From Shimazuella kribbensis DSM 45090 (GTDB lineage: Bacteria; Bacillota; Bacilli; Thermoactinomycetales; Thermoactinomycetaceae), in assembly GCF_000428065.1 (NCBI RefSeq), contig NZ_ATZF01000005.1:124001-188000 (forward strand): DNA of 64,000 bases, given 5' to 3'. Below are positions 15,961 through 24,766 of the stretch, piece by piece. Both the position numbers and the translations under genes were made by a program. Below the pieces are notes generated by a model. The model saw only the letters and a list, made by a program, of their open reading frames with translations. It did no database searches and was not told the DNA's origin. Position 1 is the first letter of the stretch. Each line of letters begins with the position of its first letter.

Positions 15961-18222
15961 TTAGTAAGTAATACGTTTGATTACTAAAATACTTTCATCA
16001 AACAGTCCACTTGTAATGAGATGGGATGGACGGTTAGAGCGGATTTCAGGATCAGGATGTTGCTCAGCACCAAAAGTAAATTCTACAGGTTGTTCTCCTT
16101 TTATTTCTACCATCACATCCAAACCTTGTTTTGGAACACCCGCTTGTTTATAGTAAAAAGTTTGCATGGTGGATGGTATCGTGAACGATTCTTTTCCAAT
16201 TTTTATTTTTTGAACGCGTCCGTCAGGAATAGCTAGATACATGTTTTGTACATCCGTTCCGCCTGATAATCGGATATGAACTCTTTTATTTCCTTGCTTT
16301 TTCTTTGTCTTTACTAGCTTTATTTTGGGCATTTGATAGTTTCGTACTGGAGCATTTCCTACCCATGCTTTTTTATCATAGTTAAACGGCAAGATAGCTT
16401 TTATATTTGATATATTCGCTGTGGATATATATTTCTTCGTCCAATCATCCGGTTGTTGGGTAGTAACCCACTGTGCTTGTTTTTTGTCCTGATCTACGAC
16501 ATAGAATAAGTTACTATCTATAGGACGATCAGCGTTTGGGGTGGAGCGGAAAAAGCTAATAGCCAATACCACTACCGCAATTCCTATTAAGGTATAAGGA
16601 ACCCATTGTCCCAGTTGAAATAGCTGTTTACAGTGCATGAATACCAAGGCTAAGAGCCAAACAACAAGCAACATGAGGTAAGGAACAAGACTTATTGGAA
16701 AAAAGGTAAATAGTAACTTGAGAAGGGGTATGAATAGTACCACTGGTAAAAAGGATATAAGCGATAATAACCATGAGTTAGAGCTTATTTTATCCATTTT
16801 ATTTTTCCATACTGCCCACCCAAGTACCAACAGAGATACAAGTAATGGCCAAGCGAACAGATAGCTAGCACCAGGTAGAAATTGTGTTAACAATACGAGA
16901 AAAATGACACCGAGAAAAATCGCGGACAAAGTCATTTCCCATTCATTTATGGAATGGAATTTCCTCCAGATAAGGAAACAGATAGATGCAGTGAATAACA
17001 GAAATGCCCACTGATAATAAAGACTGTCATAGATTGCACCACTAAATAAGGTCATTTTTTCAGCCCAAAGTGCGTTTACGCCCATCCAAATCAATACAGT
17101 TGCGAGGATGGAAGCAATAACAGCTAGTAGTATAGCTAATAAACCCATCCCTAATCCTTTGTAAGTGGCGCCCTTTTTCTTTACTGCAAAGGTCGTAACC
17201 ATCACAAACAAAAGTACGATCAACCCTGTTAGGGGGTAAATCCAGTAATAGGAGTAGGAGATAACTACTCCGAAAAAATTAAAATAAACTGCATTTTCTT
17301 TCTTGATATTATTTAATTCCATTTGACCAAAGTGCCTAGCCATTGCTAAGGCATTTTGCCCTTGGTGCTCTAACGAACGTATATCTAGGTGTTTGACATC
17401 ATCGTGTGGTGTATGATATCCAGTCCATCCATCACCATAGGCAAAATTCAATCCAGGTATTTTATTTTCATTGGAAACCGTTAAATCCGAGTCGTTTGGC
17501 ATGATCTCAAAAAGATTTCCGAGTAAGGATGAAGTAACAGGATTTGGGGCTACTTTGGCAAATTCTTTTACAATCCAACCGTTTTGATCACTGGTTTGGA
17601 ACATAATAGACGGGCCACTAGTTCCTCTTGCCTCCAAATTTATGATGAGATCCATTTTTTGTTTATGTTTTGATTTCGTCCAAAATTCCTTTGCTCCCAT
17701 TAATCCTTGCTCTTCGCCATCAGTAAATATGAAATAAATATCATTTTTTAAAGGAGGGCCTGATTGTAAAACACGAATGGTTTCTAATAAAGCAGCTACC
17801 CCACTTCCGTCATCACTAGCTCCGGGTCCTTGTTGAACAGAGTCATAGTGTGCAGACATCATGATCGCATGATCACTGCTAGTACCTTCAAGTTTACCGA
17901 TTACATTGTACATATCTCCGCCAGTTAACATTTTAGGGTACAACGAAGCATGATTGGAGTGTTCTACCTCTGGCCTCAATCCCATTAGTCGTAATTGTTC
18001 AATAAGATAATTTCTTACCTTTTCATTTTCTACTGAGCCACTTGGATGAGCAGCCTTTGCTATGTGGTTTAAGTGTTGGATCGCACGATCTGCTGAGAAA
18101 TTTTTCGAGATATCAGCATTCTTATCTGGACTTGGTGGAATAATGGTATAAAGGCTGATACAAGCAAACAAAAATGCGAATGATAATATCATAATAGTTT
18201 TAATTTTTTGATTATTATTCAT
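15961..18222 (-). CDS. M28-family membrane metallopeptidase
   Basis: 753 residues. N-terminal membrane anchor, then an M28 aminopeptidase domain with the two-zinc ligands SAHYDSV (His125), GASDDGSG (Asp137), TDGEEQGL (catalytic Glu170/171), PNDSDLT and GYHTPHDD. The second half has about eight hydrophobic segments (about 315-560) and a C-terminal extracytoplasmic beta-rich domain. This matches bacterial M28 proteins with a polytopic tail, similar in layout to the fungal vacuolar membrane protease family. Likely cleaves peptides outside the membrane. Start ATG at 18222, 19 nt after the DedA gene, so a two-gene operon. Confidence 0.88.
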   Translation of the reverse strand: MNNNQKIKTIMILSFAFLFACISLYTIIPPSPDKNADISKNFSADRAIQHLNHIAKAAHPSGSVENEKVRNYLIEQLRLMGLRPEVEHSNHASLYPKMLTGGDMYNVIGKLEGTSSDHAIMMSAHYDSVQQGPGASDDGSGVAALLETIRVLQSGPPLKNDIYFIFTDGEEQGLMGAKEFWTKSKHKQKMDLIINLEARGTSGPSIMFQTSDQNGWIVKEFAKVAPNPVTSSLLGNLFEIMPNDSDLTVSNENKIPGLNFAYGDGWTGYHTPHDDVKHLDIRSLEHQGQNALAMARHFGQMELNNIKKENAVYFNFFGVVISYSYYWIYPLTGLIVLLFVMVTTFAVKKKGATYKGLGMGLLAILLAVIASILATVLIWMGVNALWAEKMTLFSGAIYDSLYYQWAFLLFTASICFLIWRKFHSINEWEMTLSAIFLGVIFLVLLTQFLPGASYLFAWPLLVSLLVLGWAVWKNKMDKISSNSWLLSLISFLPVVLFIPLLKLLFTFFPISLVPYLMLLVVWLLALVFMHCKQLFQLGQWVPYTLIGIAVVVLAISFFRSTPNADRPIDSNLFYVVDQDKKQAQWVTTQQPDDWTKKYISTANISNIKAILPFNYDKKAWVGNAPVRNYQMPKIKLVKTKKKQGNKRVHIRLSGGTDVQNMYLAIPDGRVQKIKIGKESFTIPSTMQTFYYKQAGVPKQGLDVMVEIKGEQPVEFTFGAEQHPDPEIRSNRPSHLITSGLFDESILVIKRITY

Positions 18223-18241
18223 GGTTAAACTCCCTTAGACA

Positions 18242-18859
18242 TTATCGGCTTGCTTTGTACATGCGATTTCGAATGAACCAGATGATAAAGCCAACCCCTA
18301 CTATTCCGATAATTACGATGACAATATTTTGATAAACGCTCATATATTCGAGAACCTTTGACCAAGATGCACCAAGCATTGCACCAAGATTCACTAAAAT
18401 GGTATTCCAAATGAGTGATCCTAAAGTAGTGAAAAATAGGAAGATAGGTAAGTTCATTCTGCCCATTCCAGCTGGGATCGAAATAAGGCTTCGTAAGATC
18501 GGAACCATCCGACAAAAGAACACTGTCCAGATACCATACTTTTCAAACCACTGATTTGCTTTATGAACATCTTCTTTTTTCGTGCGCAAGAGATAACCCC
18601 ATCGATCTACTATTTTTTCTAATCGTTCGAAATGAAGAAGTTTGCCAAAGTAGTACAAGATGATGGCACCAGCTACTGCGCCTAATGTAGATGCAGTGAT
18701 TACTCCTACAATGGTAGTGTCTGTTTTTGTTGTCATAAATCCACCAAATGCTAAGACGATTTCGGAAGGGATTGGAGGGAAAAGATTTTCTAACATAATC
18801 ATAAGAAAGATCCCTAAGTACCCAAATTCCTCCATAAAGGAGATGATCCAGTTTTCCAT
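18242..18859 (-). CDS. DedA-family membrane protein, copy A
   Basis: 205 residues. IPPIPSEIVLAFGGFM, the re-entrant-loop region F.R..P..R...S.PAG (here FFCRMVPILRSLISIPAGMGRM) and four to five hydrophobic segments identify the DedA/SNARE-associated family, polyprenyl-phosphate and phospholipid flippases. Start at MENW chosen for AGAGGTG upstream. A very similar paralogue lies at 33202. It precedes the M28 peptidase gene in the same transcript. Confidence 0.9.
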   Translation of the reverse strand: MENWIISFMEEFGYLGIFLMIMLENLFPPIPSEIVLAFGGFMTTKTDTTIVGVITASTLGAVAGAIILYYFGKLLHFERLEKIVDRWGYLLRTKKEDVHKANQWFEKYGIWTVFFCRMVPILRSLISIPAGMGRMNLPIFLFFTTLGSLIWNTILVNLGAMLGASWSKVLEYMSVYQNIVIVIIGIVGVGFIIWFIRNRMYKASR

Positions 18860-18872
18860 TTTATTTACACCT

Positions 18873-20783
18873 CTAATTAAGAATAGTTTTTTGTACATTC
18901 CAACTATATCGTTTGCGGATGATTAAGAAATAAAATAATTGTCCTACTAAAAATGTAGTTATTACAATGATCCATTCTGATGTGATGGATACAATAAAAT
19001 AGTTTTGCAGGACTATCAACGCAAATATACTGTGAATAACTGCTATTGTGATAGGGAGAAAAAATAGTGCTCCCAAGTGAAAAGTGATCGTTTTATTCCA
19101 TTCTCGTTCCGATAATCCTATTTTTTGTAAAATGATGAAGTGTTCCGTTTCCTTGTTTATATTGGAGAGAAGTTGCAAATAGACAAAACTGCCAGAAGCA
19201 ACAAATGTACCAATAGCTATCAGAAATATGATAAAAAATAAAATACGAAACAGGTGGATTTGATTTTTATATAAAGTTCCACTGACAATCATGCTATAAG
19301 GTTTTTGATCGCTGGGCATTATACGACCTTCTCGGACCAATGTTTTCCCCAAATCTAACGTTTTAGTGAGGGGGGCAGTACTATAAAACCCAGTAAATGT
19401 TGCAGATTTAGATGGATTGAATCTAGCAAACATGTCATCACTTACAATCAGAGCTTGGCTTTGTAACAACCGCCATGGAATAGTTACGTATTTTCCCATC
19501 TTCTCTTGATACAAGGTGATAGTTGTATTTTTCACATGGTATTTGTCATGGGTCAGATAACTATCTAATTGAGACGTCAACAAACCTATTACTTCATTTC
19601 CTTTTATGCTGGGCTCAACAACGGTTTGCCCCGATTGGAGAAGCATGTTTTTGTAATCCGTATACGAGATGACGGGAATATCTGTATAGCTTTTCTTTTT
19701 CATTGATTTTATTGGGATATATTTTATATTGGATTGATATGTTGTGTAATGGATTCCTCTTGCACTTAGTTCTTGTTTTATTTTTAAAATATTTTGCAAA
19801 TGAAACTTTTCTTTGCTTTTAGCGATATAACCGACATCAAGTGGGTAATCCAAACGGAATTGCTTATTTAGTGCTTGTGAGGAAGCGAATGTGCCAAGCA
19901 TACAAAAAGATACGGTATAGATGATGGTGATGATAAAGAATATAGGAGCATAGTTTTTGCATGTAATAGATAAGTTGGATATTGCAAGGAAATTCGTTTT
20001 TTTCCAATACCAAGCAAGTCTTGTTTTAAATAAAGAGATAACCAAAGGAATAAGTTGTGTAAAGAAGAAATAAGTCCCTATTCCAATCAATAGGAGTATT
20101 GGAGAAATATTGGAAATAATAGTAGATTTTGATGTGACAAATGCTAGATAATATCCAAGAGTAAGAAAAACAATAGATAGAATGGACAAGAAAATCGATA
20201 CTTTTTTCGATTGATCTCCTTGTTTTCGACCATATAGGTAATCCACTATTTTTTTCTTCCTCATGAGAAAAGGAGTTCCATAGGCCAATACAATGAACAG
20301 GAACACATATACCTCAATCGTGATGAAAATCGCTTTCCAAGGAAAATAAAATTCTAGAATGGAAATATCCATAATTTGAGTACTGACTAAAAGAAATAAC
20401 TTCTCGATACTAATCCCACAAACAATTCCCACTACAATGGAACTTATTCCGATACACAAGTTTTCATAAAAGATCATGCCACGAAATTGACGGATGGACA
20501 TTCCTTGCATAAACCATATTCCAAACTCTTGGTGTCTGTTTTGAAGGAAAATTTGTATCGAATATAGGATAAAAAATAACGCAAAAGTATAGATAATCCA
20601 ACTTGCGCCATACATCCAATCAACAGCGTTTTGTAAAACAACTCGATTGTTAAGTTGTGGATGTAAGACGAAAAGTGTATACACAAAGAAACTCAGGATC
20701 GAGAGTACACAGCTAAAGAAGTAAGCTAGATACATAGAGTAATTACGGATCATATTTCGGAAAATTAACTGTGTAAAAGTCAC
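18873..20783 (-). CDS. Bce-type ABC transporter permease, FtsX-like (module 2)
   Basis: 636 residues with the same about ten-helix layout and large external domain (about 290-510) as the module 1 permease, but clearly diverged in sequence. GTG start at 20783 with AGGGGGAGA upstream, overlapping the ATPase gene by 41 nt, which implies coupled translation. Its 3' end is 14 nt from the DedA start, so DedA could be read from the same transcript. Confidence 0.9.
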   Translation of the reverse strand: MTFTQLIFRNMIRNYSMYLAYFFSCVLSILSFFVYTLFVLHPQLNNRVVLQNAVDWMYGASWIIYTFALFFILYSIQIFLQNRHQEFGIWFMQGMSIRQFRGMIFYENLCIGISSIVVGIVCGISIEKLFLLVSTQIMDISILEFYFPWKAIFITIEVYVFLFIVLAYGTPFLMRKKKIVDYLYGRKQGDQSKKVSIFLSILSIVFLTLGYYLAFVTSKSTIISNISPILLLIGIGTYFFFTQLIPLVISLFKTRLAWYWKKTNFLAISNLSITCKNYAPIFFIITIIYTVSFCMLGTFASSQALNKQFRLDYPLDVGYIAKSKEKFHLQNILKIKQELSARGIHYTTYQSNIKYIPIKSMKKKSYTDIPVISYTDYKNMLLQSGQTVVEPSIKGNEVIGLLTSQLDSYLTHDKYHVKNTTITLYQEKMGKYVTIPWRLLQSQALIVSDDMFARFNPSKSATFTGFYSTAPLTKTLDLGKTLVREGRIMPSDQKPYSMIVSGTLYKNQIHLFRILFFIIFLIAIGTFVASGSFVYLQLLSNINKETEHFIILQKIGLSEREWNKTITFHLGALFFLPITIAVIHSIFALIVLQNYFIVSITSEWIIVITTFLVGQLFYFLIIRKRYSWNVQKTILN

Positions 20784-21519
20784 GTCTGTCTCCCCCTAGC
20801 AACGCAAGCATATCCACTATTTTTTGGAAGAACTCTTTTTGGTTACCACCTTTGTAAATTTCATTGTATAGTCGACCGTCTTTTAGAAATAATAGACGAT
20901 CACAGTAACTAGCAATGACAGGGTCATGGGTGACTAATAAGATAGTGGTTTTATTTTGTTTATGGAGGGAGTAGAATATCTCCATGATTTCATGTGAAGC
21001 CCTGGAGTCCAGACTACCTGTTGGTTCATCTGCAAGTAACAGCTCTGGATGATGGATAATCGCCCGTGCAATAGCAGTTTTTTGCTTCTGACCTCCAGAT
21101 AAAGAGTCAATCCTCATCTTTACAAGTTTTTCTATTCCCAATTCCGTTGTAACCTCTTGCAATCTCTGTTTCATAAAAGGAATATCATCTTTATTCAAAA
21201 TAAGAGGCAGGAGAATATTTTCTTCAACGGTCAACGTATCTAGTAAGTCGAACTGCTGAAAGACAAAACCTAACTTTTTTCTTCTAAACCTAGCTAAGTC
21301 TTTTTGTTGTAACTCAAAAGGATTTTCATCCTTCATCCATACTTCTCCATTTGTTGGATGATCCAATGTACCTAAACTTCGTAATAAAGTTGATTTTCCA
21401 CTTCCGGAAGGTCCCATTATTCCTACAAATTCACCAGATTCGATAGAAAAACTAATACGATCCAAAACGGGATGTTTCTCATATATTTTTGAGATTTTAT
21501 TCACCCTTAAAGTAGACAC
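20743..21519 (-). CDS. Bce-type ABC transporter ATP-binding protein (module 2)
   Basis: 258 residues from GTG at 21519, chosen because AAGAGGTG lies 6 nt upstream; longer in-frame readings run back into the kinase gene. Walker [23 protein letters not shown], signature LSGGQKQKTAIARA, Walker B LLLADEPTGSLDS, VTHD. MacB/BceA class. Compared with module 1 the C-terminus is extended by about ten residues that overlap the permease start. Confidence 0.92.
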   Translation of the reverse strand: MSTLRVNKISKIYEKHPVLDRISFSIESGEFVGIMGPSGSGKSTLLRSLGTLDHPTNGEVWMKDENPFELQQKDLARFRRKKLGFVFQQFDLLDTLTVEENILLPLILNKDDIPFMKQRLQEVTTELGIEKLVKMRIDSLSGGQKQKTAIARAIIHHPELLLADEPTGSLDSRASHEIMEIFYSLHKQNKTTILLVTHDPVIASYCDRLLFLKDGRLYNEIYKGGNQKEFFQKIVDMLALLGGDRRDFYTVNFPKYDP

Positions 21520-21595
21520 GTGTACACCTCTTTCTGGGTATGTATGTATCATAATAAAAAAAAAATGAACAAACCAATGGTTTATCTTACTCCAT

Positions 21596-21611
21596 CTTAC
21601 CTTTCGGTAAG
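21596..21611 (-). promoter_or_regulatory. Candidate operator of module 2
   Basis: CTTACC-N4-GGTAAG lies between the kinase stop and the ATPase start, the same place as the module 1 operator. It has the 5-N4-5 spacing of the BceR consensus but C/G in place of A/T at the inner positions (TTACC...GGTAA against TTACA...TGTAA). Confidence 0.55.
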
Positions 21612-21620
21612 GTAGTGGAT

Positions 21621-22592
21621 TTAGAACAAAATCCGCACAGTAGTCCCTTTGGAGACGGTTGATTCTATCTCCACTTGGTGGTTTAACTTTTGACAAATTT
21701 GTTTTACTAGAAAAAGTCCCATACCGGTAGACTCGTGAAAATTCCTACCGTTTTGGCCAGTAAAATGGGCATCAAATACACGTGGTAAGTCGCTCGCGGG
21801 TATACCTACTCCTGTATCTATTACTTCTAAGACAGTTCTATTTTCGCGATGGTGAATACGGAAAATAATCTTGCTGTCTTCTTTGGGGCTATATCGAACC
21901 GCATTGATCGCAATTTGCATTACAACAAAAGATAACCATTTCTCATCAGAAGTAACGGTGAGAGAGTTGTCCGATTGAAATTGAGGGTAAAGTTTTTTTT
22001 GAATAAAAAATCTCTTCAGATCTGAGGTAACGGTACGTACGATGGATTCTAAGTTTAATTTTTCGACAAAGAAGTCCCGGTCGAATGTACTTAATCTTGA
22101 GGTATAAAGAACCATTTCCAGTCCTTTTTTTAGTCTGTCTAGTTCATAAGAAATGGCATTACCTTCTTTGTTTTGATGATTTTGTAATATCAAATCGATT
22201 ACTGCCAAGGGGGTTTTCATTTGATGTACCCATTGATTCATAAATTGAATGTGTTGATCGATTTGATCTTTATATGACTGTAGTTCCTTTCTATAAAGTT
22301 CACTTTGATTTTTTAATAGTTTCCCTAAACTTTGTGATAGTGGAGCCAATTGTACTTTCATCTCAATCGCATCTACCGAGTGAACATTTGTGGATAATCG
22401 CTGGTAAAAAGTCCGATTTGTCAAGTAGCGGTAACAAAGATACAAAAAAAGCAGAAAAAAATAAAAGAAAATGGGATATGCCAGTTTCGTTAGCTCATGA
22501 AAACCATCCATCCACAGAAGTAGAATCATAAAACCTAATTGCAGTACGTTTAAGACAAACAAAGATATTTGCTCTCGAAGAAATAGTTTCAT
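21621..22592 (-). CDS. Bce-type intramembrane-sensing histidine kinase (module 2)
   Basis: 323 residues from ATG at 22592, which overlaps the regulator stop (ATGA) and has GGAGGGAGA upstream. Two helices (about 10-30 and 36-56), almost no external loop, H-box FMNQWVHQMKTPLAVIDL, N-box IAINAVRYS, DTGVGIP, STGMGLFLVKQI. Same class as the module 1 kinase, which fits a transporter-flux sensing pair. Confidence 0.92.
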   Translation of the reverse strand: MKLFLREQISLFVLNVLQLGFMILLLWMDGFHELTKLAYPIFFYFFLLFLYLCYRYLTNRTFYQRLSTNVHSVDAIEMKVQLAPLSQSLGKLLKNQSELYRKELQSYKDQIDQHIQFMNQWVHQMKTPLAVIDLILQNHQNKEGNAISYELDRLKKGLEMVLYTSRLSTFDRDFFVEKLNLESIVRTVTSDLKRFFIQKKLYPQFQSDNSLTVTSDEKWLSFVVMQIAINAVRYSPKEDSKIIFRIHHRENRTVLEVIDTGVGIPASDLPRVFDAHFTGQNGRNFHESTGMGLFLVKQICQKLNHQVEIESTVSKGTTVRILF

Positions 22593-23293
22593 GTTATCTC
22601 CCTCCAAATGGATCTTAGGCGATATCCTTCTCCTCGAATGGTTTGTAGCGAACCATTTAATTGCAATTGATCTAACTTGTTCCGTACTCGTCGGATATAG
22701 ACATTCAATGTATTTTCATCGACAAATGCTTGATCATCCCATATTTTTTCCAATAATTGATCTCGACTAACGACACAATCGATTTGAGTCATACATAAGT
22801 CCAATATTTTCGCTTCTGTATTTCGTAATTCTACTGTGTTTGATTTCCAAGCGAGTGTTAAACGATCTAAGTTTAATTGTAAACCATCTGCTTCAACTAT
22901 TCTTTGATTGGACAGTGTTGCATATGTCCCAAAAGCACGTCTTAAATGGCTTTTTATTTTTGCAAGTGTGATTTCATAGTCGAATGGTTTTGTAATAAAA
23001 TCATCTGCTCCATATTCCAATGCCATGACTTGATCCATTTTACTATCCCGAGCAGAAATGAAGATAATTGGGCAATTTGAGTTTTTTCTGATTTGTTTGC
23101 ACCATTCATATCCGTCGTATTTGGGTAAGTTTATATCTAATAGAATAAGGTGTGGCTGGAAAGTTCGGAAATCTTCCATGAGCGTATCAAAGTCTCTTAC
23201 ACAAAAGGTCTCAAATCCGTACTTTTGCAAAAAATTTTCTAGTAATGAAAGGAGCATTTCATCATCTTCTACGATAAATATTTTAAATAGCAT
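22589..23293 (-). CDS. Bce-type response regulator (module 2)
   Basis: 234 residues. Receiver with EDDEM, Asp in LILLDINLPKYDG, Lys in DFITKPFDYE, and a winged helix ending FVDENTLNVYIRRVRNKL...IRGEGYRL. ATG with GGAGGAGAG 9 nt upstream. First gene of a four-gene operon (regulator, kinase, ATPase, permease) transcribed leftward. Confidence 0.92.
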   Translation of the reverse strand: MLFKIFIVEDDEMLLSLLENFLQKYGFETFCVRDFDTLMEDFRTFQPHLILLDINLPKYDGYEWCKQIRKNSNCPIIFISARDSKMDQVMALEYGADDFITKPFDYEITLAKIKSHLRRAFGTYATLSNQRIVEADGLQLNLDRLTLAWKSNTVELRNTEAKILDLCMTQIDCVVSRDQLLEKIWDDQAFVDENTLNVYIRRVRNKLDQLQLNGSLQTIRGEGYRLRSIWREIT

Positions 23294-23461
23294 GTTTTCT
23301 CTCTCCTCCTTCTAAGTAGTATACTGTTTTATCAAGGAGAAACAGGAAATAATTTATGAATATGCAAACAACTGTTTTATTTTCAGAGAAGTGATTAGTA
23401 GATAAGTGTATATAAAACAAATGTACTAAAATTATTTTATATCTAGAGAAGTATAATAAAA

Positions 23462-23497
23462 AAAATTTCCTCCAGAAACTTGGAGGCAATTTTTTTG
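23462..23497. terminator. Bidirectional terminator
   Basis: TTTCCTCC pairs with GGAGGCAA-type arm around AGAAACTT, with A-run on one side and TTTTTTT on the other. Ends the SRPBCC transcript on the minus strand. Confidence 0.65.
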
Positions 23498-23532
23498 TAA
23501 TTATTTAACATTAACTTTTTTCAATTGGATAA

Positions 23533-24033
23533 TTACAAGTTGTACACCCTGGCCAGATAACCACCAAGCAGGTCGAGGAGCCCTTCAAATCCCATCTGAA
23601 CCATATCATGTGCTGCCTCAAAGGTTTTGAGCTCCTCCTCCGTTGCAGATAGAGGAACCGCACGCATGGTGAGCATCGTCTTGCCTTTCTGCTCAATGAA
23701 TGTGAAAGTATTAAGGATTTCCATCGGCCAAGTAGGGCCAAATGGAGCCCGGATCGTCTTGCCTTCCTCGTCGCAAAAAGAATTCGTGTAGACAAGTCTC
23801 TCTGGCTCTATGATTTCGCGATAAACAAATTTGTTCCACATTTCTCCGCCTCCAGGCGATCGCTTGATGTAGTGAAATACACCACCTGGACGGAGATCGA
23901 ACTTGATGACATTCATCATGTAACCTGGCCCCCACCAGTGTTTAAGATGCTCAGTCTCCGTAAACGCCTTGAATACAAGCTCCCGTGACGTATCAAAGAT
24001 ACGAGTGGTAACTAACTCGTTTTGTTTGGACAT
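23533..24033 (-). CDS. SRPBCC/AHSA1-domain protein
   Basis: 166 residues with the activator-of-Hsp90-homologue-1-like fold: TTRIFDTSRELVFKAFTETEHLKHWWGP, DLRPGGVFHY, YREIIEPERLVYTNSF, and GFEGLLDLLGGYL at the end. Such proteins bind small hydrophobic ligands in a helix-grip cavity; in Bacillales they are often paired with ArsR regulators, but none is adjacent here. ATG with AAAAGGGG upstream. The gene is visibly more GC-rich than its neighbours. Confidence 0.88.
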   Translation of the reverse strand: MSKQNELVTTRIFDTSRELVFKAFTETEHLKHWWGPGYMMNVIKFDLRPGGVFHYIKRSPGGGEMWNKFVYREIIEPERLVYTNSFCDEEGKTIRAPFGPTWPMEILNTFTFIEQKGKTMLTMRAVPLSATEEELKTFEAAHDMVQMGFEGLLDLLGGYLARVYNL

Positions 24034-24205
24034 TTCAAATTCCCCTTTTCATGTTGAGTGGTTGTTGGTTCTACCTCCAGTAGAATCCGGGATCTTATAT
24101 CCTCAAACCTGTTCTTATATTCTCTTTATCCACTGGATAGTAATGAAGTCCCAAACAAGACTAGCTTATTCTTCCAAAGGAAAAGGATAGAGTGTGAACT
24201 AGAAA

Positions 24206-24254
24206 ACCCTCACTATTCCTATCTTTCCGTTTAGGATGACAATAGTGAGGGTCT
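24206..24254 (-). terminator. Hairpin after blaI
   Basis: ACCCTCACTATT pairs with AATAGTGAGGGT (12 bp) across a 23-nt loop; on the minus strand TTTTC follows. Likely terminator of the blaR1-blaI transcript. Confidence 0.55.
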
Positions 24255-24318
24255 ATATTTATGAACATTTTATAATACAAATGTCTTTCCACATACAACA
24301 CCTCGTGGAGCAACGACT

Positions 24319-24699
24319 TTAATTGTTAGGACTTTTGTCCAAAATAGAACGTAGTTCTTTTATATCCTCTTCGGATAAGGAATCGTCTTGTATGAACTGA
24401 ACTAACATTGATTTTAATGTTCCACCATAAATTCGCTTAACAAAGGACTGAGTCTCGGCGTGCTGGCAATCATTTTGGGAAAAAAGAGGAAAGAAAGTAT
24501 ATACTTTTTGATCTTTATTAACCCCAATTACTTTTTTTTGGACAAGGCGATCCAAAAGTGTACGAATCGTTTTGGGCTTCCAGTCCGTTTGCTGCTGCAA
24601 GGAACAAATGACTTCGTTGGCTGTTAACGGAGACTTTTCCCAAAGGATATTCATTACTTCCCATTCTGCATCTGATATTTTAGGTACTTTCTTGAACAA
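24319..24699 (-). CDS. blaI: BlaI/MecI-family repressor
   Basis: 126 residues: winged helix ISDAEWEVMNILWEKSPLTANEVI and TDWKPKTIRTLLDRLVQKKVIGV, then the C-terminal dimerisation helices. The BlaR1 cleavage region would lie around FVKRIYGG/TLKSMLVQFI. TTG start at 24699 with AAAGGAGG upstream. It lies downstream of blaR1 (order as in S. aureus bla). Expected to bind TACA-N2-TGTA operators, two of which are in the promoter of the metallo-beta-lactamase gene. Confidence 0.9.
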   Translation of the reverse strand: MFKKVPKISDAEWEVMNILWEKSPLTANEVICSLQQQTDWKPKTIRTLLDRLVQKKVIGVNKDQKVYTFFPLFSQNDCQHAETQSFVKRIYGGTLKSMLVQFIQDDSLSEEDIKELRSILDKSPNN

Positions 24700-24766
24700 A
24701 GGAATCCTCCTTTCTGCTACTTTATCGTTAAGCGTAAGGGATAACTTCGGATTGATTTAAAAATAT

